Assembly (NCBI RefSeq): GCF_034263275.1
Contig: NZ_CP139559.1
Coordinates: 2,232,001-2,296,000 of the forward strand
Source of the DNA: Mucilaginibacter sp. cycad4
GTDB taxonomy: Bacteria > Bacteroidota > Bacteroidia > Sphingobacteriales > Sphingobacteriaceae
Direction: 5' to 3'
Length of the DNA: 64,000 nt
Shown here piece by piece: positions 10,171 to 17,314 of the stretch. Below the pieces are notes generated by a model. It searched no databases and was not told the origin of the DNA. It saw only the letters and a program-made list of their open reading frames with translations. The stretch's first letter is position 1, and each line of letters begins with the position of its first letter. The position numbers were made by a program, and so were the translations under genes.

Positions 10171-10758
10171 TCATGGCTTAAGCAATGTATGAATAGCAAT
10201 TATGTATAAAATGTGGTTTTTATCAAAATGCCCTCTGAGATTCTTGAGGGCTTGTACCAGGTGATTTTTTACAGTGTTCCGTGAAATATGCATGCGCTCC
10301 CCGATTTCGTCGTGACTCAGCCCCTCGAGCCGGCTTAGGCGAAAAACCATCTGTTGTTGCTTCGGCAGTTTCGATAAGATCTCATCAGTTACTCGCCTGA
10401 GGTCATCAAGCATTATCCTTTCTTCAGTATCGTTATGGATATCGTTTAAATCACGAGAAAAATCACGGAAAGCGGCATGCTGGTTAACGGATTTACGCAA
10501 AGCATTAAGCGTTAGCCTTCTTGCAATCGTATAAAGCAGCGCGTTTATAGGATACTGGTCTTCCAGGGTTTCCTTCTTTAACCAAAGCTGTAAAAACGTT
10601 TCCTGTACTATCTCCTCGCTGCCTTCTTTATTTTTAAGGAATTTGTAAACGAAAGCGTAAATCTTCTGACTTTGATTTTCATAAATTAAACGAAATGCAT
10701 CGGCATCACCATCGCGTAAACGTGATATAACAATAGCACCTATTGGTTGCACTAACAT
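10171..10758 (-). CDS. ECF-type RNA polymerase sigma factor (Bacteroidota PUL type)
   Basis: The 195-residue protein has a region-2 domain (about 20-90, with FRLIYENQSQKIYAFVYKFL). Region 4 (about 130-185) contains LPKQQQMVFRLSRLEGLSHDEIGERM and a helix-turn-helix reading ISRNTVKNHL. It is of the sigma-70 family 1 type paired with FecR. It should direct transcription of the SusC/SusD/GH5/GH78 genes when the anti-sigma factor is relieved. A stem-loop at 10157-10179 overlaps its 3' end and might limit read-through into fecR, 235 bp downstream. A possible promoter (TTG then TATATTTC about 19 nt later) lies just upstream. Confidence 0.93.
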   Translation of the reverse strand: MLVQPIGAIVISRLRDGDADAFRLIYENQSQKIYAFVYKFLKNKEGSEEIVQETFLQLWLKKETLEDQYPINALLYTIARRLTLNALRKSVNQHAAFRDFSRDLNDIHNDTEERIMLDDLRRVTDEILSKLPKQQQMVFRLSRLEGLSHDEIGERMHISRNTVKNHLVQALKNLRGHFDKNHILYIIAIHTLLKP

Positions 10759-10937
10759 TAATTTAAAATAAGAATAACGGCTCGAAACGTTCGAAATATA
10801 ATACTACGACAAATTTCAACAATTATAATAATAATACTATCCCTTACCCTCGGTATCGCGCTGATAAGCTTAACGCTACTCTGAAACAGGATTAATTCAG
10901 GCTGTTGAGCAATGAGTAATTAACTGCATCCAGGCTT

Positions 10938-11963
10938 TTACAATGAATTCCTCACAATGACCTTAAATGGTATTGCCAGGTGCTCTTTTCGGTTTTCCAA
11001 AATCATTTGCGCTGTTTTCTCCCCCATCATTCTAAAATCTGTCGATATTGTTGTTATACCTTTTAGAATTATCTTTTTGAGCGAGGTTTCGTTGTATGAA
11101 ATGACGCCAATATCTTTCCCGACCTCCAGATGATTACCTATCGCCATTTCGATCAACTCCACCAGGTCATCTTCCATCAAGTTAATATAAACTGTTCCCG
11201 GCTCCAGATTTTCACCGCAAAGGCAGCCGATGACACCGTAATCGAAAGCATATTGCTGGCAAAAACTGATAAAACCGCTCAGTATCCCTTTGGAATAATA
11301 ACTGTTCGGCGGGAATATGATCTTCAGTGTATGGTATTTCGCCAGTTGCTCTACCAACTGTTGCAAAGCTGAATAGATATCCTGTTCAAAGTCCTCATAC
11401 ACAGAACCGAACTGGCCTGAAATATCGGTAATTAGTTTATCCATCAATATCAGCTTGTCTTTCGGTAATTGATCAATGATCTTTTTAGCTTCTTCCTCAT
11501 TTTCAAAGAAGTGAGGGACGATAACAATTTTTGAGTATTGTTCTATATTTTTCAGCAGAAGCCTTTTGAAACAGTTGAAATCGTTATTATAAATATAAAA
11601 ATCAATTGTAGCGTTTAGACCTAATGTTTCGGCCAACGAATCATAAATGATCTTTTTATGACTACTTAATTTATTAAACAACAGCAAAATATTAACAGGT
11701 TGTTCAAAATGAACATTGGAGATAAAATATCCCTTTCCATTGATCGAGTTCAGCACTTTAACCTTTTTCAATTCATTGTAGGCCCGCTCTATCGTATTTT
11801 TTGACACTTCCAGAGCGATACTCAGGTCATATATAGAGGGAAGAATGTCATCTTTTTCAATGACCTGATCCTCAATTCCACGAAGTACAGAATTATAGAT
11901 CTGTATATATTTCGGTGTGATCGAAAATTCATCGATCTTAACAATTTTCAAATAATTCTTCAT
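10938..11963 (-). CDS. GntR-type regulator with LacI-like effector domain (PUL-A)
   Basis: The 341-residue protein has an N-terminal GntR winged helix (about 10-75). Its recognition region reads SIALEVSKNTIERAYNELKK. A periplasmic-binding-protein-like sensor domain follows (about 85-341), ending with the LacI-type segment DFRMMGEKTAQMILENR. It is a cytoplasmic sugar-responsive regulator, probably a repressor. The 25-bp palindrome at 11965-11989 ends one base before its ATG, which suggests autorepression. The same palindrome stands before GH2 and before the small-protein/GH3 unit. A same-length paralogue is at 57904-58929. The effector is unknown; rhamnose, arabinose or galactose would fit the neighbouring enzymes. 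Confidence 0.88.
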   Translation of the reverse strand: MKNYLKIVKIDEFSITPKYIQIYNSVLRGIEDQVIEKDDILPSIYDLSIALEVSKNTIERAYNELKKVKVLNSINGKGYFISNVHFEQPVNILLLFNKLSSHKKIIYDSLAETLGLNATIDFYIYNNDFNCFKRLLLKNIEQYSKIVIVPHFFENEEEAKKIIDQLPKDKLILMDKLITDISGQFGSVYEDFEQDIYSALQQLVEQLAKYHTLKIIFPPNSYYSKGILSGFISFCQQYAFDYGVIGCLCGENLEPGTVYINLMEDDLVELIEMAIGNHLEVGKDIGVISYNETSLKKIILKGITTISTDFRMMGEKTAQMILENRKEHLAIPFKVIVRNSL

Positions 11964-11964
11964 C

Positions 11965-11989
11965 TTATTCCGTCCTAAATACGGAATAA
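11965..11989 (-). promoter_or_regulatory. GntR operator 1, over the -7 element of the GntR gene
   Basis: Arms TTATTCCGT (11965-11973) and ACGGAATAA (11981-11989) are perfect inverted 9-mers around a 7-nt spacer. On the minus strand the operator overlaps TACTTTTA (11986-11993), a likely -7 element, and stops one base before the start codon. The same geometry recurs at 14651 and 23738. Binding by the adjacent GntR protein is inferred. Confidence 0.8.
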
Positions 11990-12140
11990 AAGTAATTTTA
12001 ATTTTATTAAAATCCTAATGCTTACTCAAATTAATCCGGGCGGCGCTTAATTAAGGGAAGGTACAGGAGGGTTTCGTGATTATGGTGTACTACTTTTATC
12101 CCTATGCGGTATCCCGCAGAACAATTATAAAAGAATTCCG

Positions 12141-13727
12141 ATGCGCCATATTACATACAAGCTCTTAGCTAATTGCTTGTTAACCTTTTTCATACACATC
12201 AGCTGCGAGGCTCAATATACGGGAAGCCGGCAAGCCGGTTGGGGCGACCAGAGGGACGGCACTTTTAGAAACCCTATCCTAAATGCGGATTATTCAGACC
12301 CGGATGTAATCCGTGTTGGCAAGAAATTTTATATGGTTTGCTCAGACTTTCATTTTATGGGTATGCAAGTGCTTGAATCTACTGACCTCGTGAACTGGCA
12401 CCTGATTAGTCAGATCTATCGCAGCCTTCTTATCGACAGCAGCTATGACGCGATGTCACGGTATGGCAGCGGAAGTTGGGCGCCCTCCATCCGTTTCCAC
12501 GATCATAAATACTTTGTCTTCTTCTGTACACCGGACGAAGGCTTGTATATGAGCAGTGCTGATGATCCGGCGGGTCCATGGTCTCCTTTGACCGAAGTAC
12601 AGCGGGTAAAAGGCTGGGAAGATCCGTGCCCTTTTTGGGATGACGACGGGCAGGCCTATCTCGGGCATAGCAAAGTCGGGGCGGGACCAATCATTATCCA
12701 TAAAATGACCAGTGACGGCAAGCGGTTATTAGATTCCGGTAAAACAGTATACACGGGAAAGGCCGCGGAAGGAACAAAGATCTATAAGCGAAATGGCTTA
12801 ATGTACCTGATCATTCCTGAGGGCGGTGTAGGCAATGGCTTTGAGACCGCGCTACGAGCAAATAATATATACGGGCCTTATGAACGAAAGATCGTTTTAG
12901 AACGGGGCAAAACAAAAATCAACGGCCCCCATCAGGGAGGGATGGTTGAACTGGAATCCGGCGAATCATGGTTTATCCATTTTCAGAATGTCGGAGCCAT
13001 AGGCAGAATCTGTCATTTGGAACCGGTACAATGGAAAGATGACTGGCCATTCATTGGCAAAGACCTCGACGGGAACGGAGTAGGTGAACCGGTAACCATC
13101 AACCGTAAGCCAGTTGTGTCCCTTCCAGGAAAGATTACTGCACCGGCTACCACGGATGACTTTAACGGGAAGTCCCTTGGCTTACAATGGCAATGGAACC
13201 ATAACCCGGTAGACGCGAACTGGTCTTTAAGTCAGAAAAAAGGCTTCCTGAGCCTGCATGCGATGGGCGGCGCTGATACAAAACACGCCAGGAACACCAT
13301 CACCCAAAAATTGATGGGAAATCAGGGTGAAATCACCACTTTGCTGAATACTTCACAAATGGCCCCGGGACAAAAAGCGGGTCTATGCTTATTTGGCAAT
13401 TACCTGCATGAGATCGGTTTGCTTAAGACTGACAGCATAATACAACTCTATACAGAAAACCGGGGAATCAAAACAGCTGGCCCTGTCCTCCGGCAAGCAA
13501 ATATTTACCTGAGGATATCAATAGATGTAGATGGTGACCATACGAGCCTGCAATACAGTTTGGACGGACGAAACTTCACTAAACTGGGGGTCAATTGTGA
13601 ATTATCCCGGTTTAATTCCTGGAAAGGAATGAGACCGGCATTATATTCTTACAATACCCTTGGCGACGGCGGTGTGGCACTTTTCGATTGGTTTAAGTAT
13701 CGTTACGACGGTCCGGGCGGCAACTAG
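12141..13727 (+). CDS. Secreted GH43 glycoside hydrolase
   Basis: The 528-residue protein has a signal peptide (about 1-24). A five-bladed GH43 propeller (about 40-330) follows, starting with NPILNADYSDPDVI. D53 is the expected catalytic base, EDPCPFWDDDG carries the central Asp, and E210 in EGTKIYK is the expected acid. A C-terminal beta-sandwich (about 345-525) is typical of the beta-xylosidase / arabinofuranosidase branch. It should remove arabinose, xylose or a related sugar from side chains in the periplasm or at the surface. It diverges from the GntR gene across 177 bp that hold operator 1. A weak promoter-like TACTTTTA near 12090 precedes it. Confidence 0.88.
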   Translation: MRHITYKLLANCLLTFFIHISCEAQYTGSRQAGWGDQRDGTFRNPILNADYSDPDVIRVGKKFYMVCSDFHFMGMQVLESTDLVNWHLISQIYRSLLIDSSYDAMSRYGSGSWAPSIRFHDHKYFVFFCTPDEGLYMSSADDPAGPWSPLTEVQRVKGWEDPCPFWDDDGQAYLGHSKVGAGPIIIHKMTSDGKRLLDSGKTVYTGKAAEGTKIYKRNGLMYLIIPEGGVGNGFETALRANNIYGPYERKIVLERGKTKINGPHQGGMVELESGESWFIHFQNVGAIGRICHLEPVQWKDDWPFIGKDLDGNGVGEPVTINRKPVVSLPGKITAPATTDDFNGKSLGLQWQWNHNPVDANWSLSQKKGFLSLHAMGGADTKHARNTITQKLMGNQGEITTLLNTSQMAPGQKAGLCLFGNYLHEIGLLKTDSIIQLYTENRGIKTAGPVLRQANIYLRISIDVDGDHTSLQYSLDGRNFTKLGVNCELSRFNSWKGMRPALYSYNTLGDGGVALFDWFKYRYDGPGGN

Positions 13728-13757
13728 CCCCGAAATGAGGATCATTGAAAAGTACGG

Positions 13758-14546
13758 TTAAAATGCGAGTTCAACGCCGGTTTTAAGCCCTTCCTCATAC
13801 TTAGCCTTGTCAAATTTATAAAGAAATGGGGAGCGATGCGCCCCGATCTTTTTTGTTTCGCTCAATTTAATAATGATACCTGTTGCCAGCAGGCGCTTGG
13901 AAAAATTCCTGTCATCGAGCGTTTTACCCAGTATGGCTTCATACAGACTGTGAATCTCCGGCAAGGTGAATTTTTCCTCTAAAAGCTCATAACCGATCGG
14001 GTAATGCGCGATGTGCAGCCTTAAGGCATTCAGGGCTTCAGCGATGATCAGCTGATGATCAAACATCATTGGTGGGAGTTCAGATACCGGCCACCACTGG
14101 ATATCAGCTTCATATATTCCTTTTTTTAATTCAACCTTGGAAAACTCGGTCAGGGTATAAAATCCTACGGTCACAAAATAATCGAAGATCCAAAGATCCT
14201 CAGGAATTTCCATACCTGCCATCTCGCTGACGAGTTTGGCGGTAAACCCATTGTCAACAACTCTCTGAGGATTGCCAAACGCGCGGAACTGTTGTAGAAA
14301 TAAATTCTTCAACCCGGTCCTCGATAGGGCGACCCTGTTTGCAGCTTCTTCGATACTTTCCGTCCTTTTTATATATCCGCCCGTAACGGTCCATTTATCG
14401 ACCGCAAAGGGTTGTTGGAGAAGCACCTTCAACTCTTTATCATGATAACCAAAAATCACATTATCCACCGCAACATTACGAAGGTAATGTTGAGAATGAT
14501 TAACAATATCGTCTATTTCCGGTTGCCCCATATTTATTTTAACCAT
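13758..14546 (-). CDS. Nudix-winged-helix transcriptional regulator (NrtR/AraR type), PUL-A
   Basis: The 262-residue protein has an N-terminal Nudix-like domain (about 18-155). Its Nudix box is degenerate: GGYIKRTESIEEAANRVALSR lacks the REXXEE catalytic core, as expected when the fold senses a ligand rather than hydrolysing one. The C-terminal winged helix (about 175-255) includes FTLPEIHSLYEAIL and a basic wing, IGAHRSPFLYKFD. Known relatives regulate NAD metabolism (NrtR) or L-arabinose use in Bacteroides (AraR). Its gene converges with GH43 and diverges from GH2. The palindrome at 14596-14618 lies in its own upstream region. An alternative start is the ATG at 14531. Confidence 0.88.
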   Translation of the reverse strand: MVKINMGQPEIDDIVNHSQHYLRNVAVDNVIFGYHDKELKVLLQQPFAVDKWTVTGGYIKRTESIEEAANRVALSRTGLKNLFLQQFRAFGNPQRVVDNGFTAKLVSEMAGMEIPEDLWIFDYFVTVGFYTLTEFSKVELKKGIYEADIQWWPVSELPPMMFDHQLIIAEALNALRLHIAHYPIGYELLEEKFTLPEIHSLYEAILGKTLDDRNFSKRLLATGIIIKLSETKKIGAHRSPFLYKFDKAKYEEGLKTGVELAF

Positions 14547-14595
14547 AACAATCCGTTAATTGATCAAGAAATTTCGTTTTAGCAAACTTACAATT

Positions 14596-14618
14596 TAATA
14601 CGTAAAAATTACGTATTA
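14596..14618. promoter_or_regulatory. Palindrome with GTAA-N3-TTAC core; probable Nudix-regulator operator
   Basis: Arms TAATACGT (14596-14603) and ACGTATTA (14611-14618) are perfect inverted 8-mers with a 7-nt AT-rich spacer. A wider pair, TTAGCAAA (14579-14586) and TTTGCTAA (14622-14629), encloses them. The GTAA-N3-TTAC core recurs twice before the second Nudix gene near 62.9 kb, which points to the Nudix protein as the binder. Confidence 0.7.
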
Positions 14619-14622
14619 GCAT

Positions 14623-14675
14623 TTGCTAATTTAACATTTATGCATTAGTTTTATTCCGTCAATTATACGGAATAA
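14623..14675 (+). promoter_or_regulatory. GH2/GH106 promoter with GntR operator 2
   Basis: TTG (14623-14625), a 20-nt gap and TAGTTTTA (14646-14653) form a Bacteroidota-type promoter. Operator arms TTATTCCGT (14651-14659) and ACGGAATAA (14667-14675) start inside the -7 element and end one base before the GH2 ATG. A bound repressor would block promoter opening. Confidence 0.78.
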
Positions 14676-14676
14676 A

Positions 14677-17283
14677 ATGAGAATATTTAATAAACTTTTA
14701 AAAACCAGGAATTTACCGCGAAAAACTGCAACGAACAACCGCTTTTTAGCAATAACATGCGTCCTTCGTTTGATTTTAAAAAGGCGGGAACTAACTGCGA
14801 TCACCATTGCAATTGTTTTTTCAGCAACAATTGCCCATGCGCAAGACTCCCGGGCAATTTCATTTGATTATGGGTGGCGTTTTAAGAAAGACACATTAAA
14901 AGGCATCGAAGCCGTGGGGTTCGATGATTCAGGCTGGCGGAATCTGAATTTACCGCACGACTGGAGTATCGAAGACCTTCCCGGCCAACAGCCGGGAAGT
15001 GTACAAGGGCCATTTACAAAATCATCAATTGGAAAAAGCGCCACCGGCTTTACGGAAGGGGGCACCGGTTGGTATCGGAAAACCTTTAAACTGGGCAGCC
15101 AGTACAGCGGCAAGAAAACCTTTATCGTGTTCGACGGGGTATATATGAACGCTGATATCTGGATCAATGGACATCACCTGGGTAATCATCCTTATGGTTA
15201 TACCTCCTTTTCCTTTGACCTGAGCCCATATCTTCGCAGTGAAGGGTTAACGAACGTGATCGCGGTAAGAGTTCAAAATCAGGGAAAAAATAGCCGCTGG
15301 TATGCCGGATCTGGAATTTACAGGCATGTATGGCTATTGCCGGTTGATCAGGTATACACAGTGTTGTGGGGAAACTATATTACCACGCCGCAAGTCAGTA
15401 ACCGGGAAGCAATAGTTAAGGTGGAAAGTACATTAGAAAACAACTCACCTGCTGACAATAATATCAGCATTAAAACAGATATCATCAACCCCTCCGGAAC
15501 GGTTGTGGCAAGTAAAAAAAGTGTGCTAACATTAAAAGGCGGTAAGCAAACGACAACTACCCTTGAATTAAAGGTTACTTCACCCTTGTTATGGACTCAG
15601 GAAAAGCCGATACTATATAAGACGCGTGTTTCCGTATTAGCAGGCAGTAAAATCATCGATCAGACGGTTAACAGTTTCGGGATAAGGAGCCTTTTATTTG
15701 ATGCCCAAAAAGGCCTGTTGCTGAACGGGAAGGTAATAAAATTAAAAGGAGGATGCGTTCATAGTGACCTCGGCCCCTTGGGCACAGCGAGCCTCGACCG
15801 GGCGGAAGAACGAAAGGTAGAGTTATTAAAAAAAGCAGGGTATAATGCCATCCGTTTAAGTCATAACCCACCCGCCCCAGCCTTCTTGGATGCCTGCGAC
15901 CGTATGGGCATGCTGGTAATTGACGAGGCTTTTGATATGTGGGAATTATCAAAAAGCTCGCAGGATTACCACCTTTTCTTCAAAGACTGGTGGCAAAAGG
16001 ATCTGCAATCAATGATGCTCAGGGACCGCAATCACCCCTCGGTAATGATGTGGAGTATCGGAAATGAAATCTATGAAGCACCGGATTCCTCAGGATACCG
16101 GAATGCGAAATTACTGAGTGATGAGGTCAGGAGGCTCGACCCCACCCGCGCGGTCACGGAAGCGTTTGTTTACCTCCCTCCATATACCAAAAAACCATTG
16201 GACGCCTATCGGCCTAACCTTGTAAACCTCGATGTAGTGGGCTACAATTACTTTTTTGAAAGCAAGTCGCCCTATTTTCAGCGTGATAGTACTACCATGC
16301 AGCGTTTCCAGGAAGATAAGAAAAAATATCCTGGGAAGCTTTTTATCCAAACGGAATATGTACCTGATGCCGCACTGGAAAACTGGGAAGTCGTCGAAAA
16401 ATACCCATATATTTTAGGAGGCTTTTGCTGGACTGCCATGGACTATATCGGCGAAGCCGGTATTGGAAGGCCGCTGCTTGTTCCCGAAGCACAAAAGCTA
16501 CCTAAGGGGCTGATACGCATGGGCTTGTTCTACCGTGATTCATGGCCGGTATTTACTGCAGATTGCGGGGACCTGGACCTGATTGGCAATCCTAAAGCTG
16601 CGTTATATTACAAAGATGTTGTATGGCGAAAAAGCCCAGTCGAAATGCTGGTCCACCGCCCTGTTCCGGCGGGGATGAGGGAAGTCGTGGCAGCCTGGGG
16701 CTTCCCTGACGAATTAAAAAGCTGGACATGGCCAGGTGAGGAAGGAAAAAAAATACAGGTGAATGTTTATTCAAGAAGCAAAACTGTCAAATTAGAATTG
16801 AACGGCAAAATGATCGCCAGGCAGGATATTCCGGGCGGGTCGATCACCACCACTTTTGAAATAACTTACCAGCCGGGGACACTCGTTGCCAAAAGCTACG
16901 ATGGCGGCCGGGAAACAGGTACGGACACGCTTTCAACTACCGGGAAAGCCCATGCAATCAGGCTGGTACCTGATCGTTCGGTCATCAAGCGTATGCCGAA
17001 TGATCTATCATTTGTCAGCGTTGAAATTATTGATGAACATGGCCAGGTAGTACCTGATGCAAGTGATTACGAGGTGCAGTTCCAGCTCTCGGGCGACGCG
17101 ACAATTGCGGGTATAGGAAACGGGAACCATGCAGATATGTCAAGCTTTCAGGAATTTCATAAAAGAGCTTATCAAGGCAGGGCGCTGGCCATTATAAGGC
17201 CTAAAGGCAACAGAGGTATAGTAATACTTAAAGCTACGGCAACGGGTCTGAAAGCTGGTTTCGCTAAGATAACCATCGAATAA
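14677..17283 (+). CDS. Secreted GH2 beta-galactosidase-like enzyme
   Basis: The 868-residue protein has a long basic leader with a hydrophobic segment ending AHAQ (about 42-56), so it is exported. GH2 sugar-binding jelly roll, immunoglobulin-like and (beta/alpha)8 domains follow in order. The acid/base is E464 in WSIGNE and the nucleophile is E560 in FIQTEY. HNPPAPAFLDACDRMGM marks barrel strand 2. The C-terminal 250 residues hold further beta-sandwich domains of the DUF4982 / bacterial-Ig kind. It should release terminal beta-galactose or a similar sugar. ATG 14677 directly follows the operator; an in-frame TTG before LILKRRELTAIT would give a more usual leader. GH106 follows 31 bp downstream, so the two are almost certainly cotranscribed. 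Confidence 0.88.
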   Translation: MRIFNKLLKTRNLPRKTATNNRFLAITCVLRLILKRRELTAITIAIVFSATIAHAQDSRAISFDYGWRFKKDTLKGIEAVGFDDSGWRNLNLPHDWSIEDLPGQQPGSVQGPFTKSSIGKSATGFTEGGTGWYRKTFKLGSQYSGKKTFIVFDGVYMNADIWINGHHLGNHPYGYTSFSFDLSPYLRSEGLTNVIAVRVQNQGKNSRWYAGSGIYRHVWLLPVDQVYTVLWGNYITTPQVSNREAIVKVESTLENNSPADNNISIKTDIINPSGTVVASKKSVLTLKGGKQTTTTLELKVTSPLLWTQEKPILYKTRVSVLAGSKIIDQTVNSFGIRSLLFDAQKGLLLNGKVIKLKGGCVHSDLGPLGTASLDRAEERKVELLKKAGYNAIRLSHNPPAPAFLDACDRMGMLVIDEAFDMWELSKSSQDYHLFFKDWWQKDLQSMMLRDRNHPSVMMWSIGNEIYEAPDSSGYRNAKLLSDEVRRLDPTRAVTEAFVYLPPYTKKPLDAYRPNLVNLDVVGYNYFFESKSPYFQRDSTTMQRFQEDKKKYPGKLFIQTEYVPDAALENWEVVEKYPYILGGFCWTAMDYIGEAGIGRPLLVPEAQKLPKGLIRMGLFYRDSWPVFTADCGDLDLIGNPKAALYYKDVVWRKSPVEMLVHRPVPAGMREVVAAWGFPDELKSWTWPGEEGKKIQVNVYSRSKTVKLELNGKMIARQDIPGGSITTTFEITYQPGTLVAKSYDGGRETGTDTLSTTGKAHAIRLVPDRSVIKRMPNDLSFVSVEIIDEHGQVVPDASDYEVQFQLSGDATIAGIGNGNHADMSSFQEFHKRAYQGRALAIIRPKGNRGIVILKATATGLKAGFAKITIE

Positions 17284-17314
17284 CCATTTCCATAACTACC
17301 AATTAACTAACGAG

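Noticed and set aside
12430..12701. Minus-strand frames inside GH43
   Set aside because: Shadow frames opposite a gene with intact catalytic motifs.
13758..14546. Active Nudix hydrolase
   Set aside because: The catalytic REXXEE core is missing and a winged helix follows, so a regulator is the better call.
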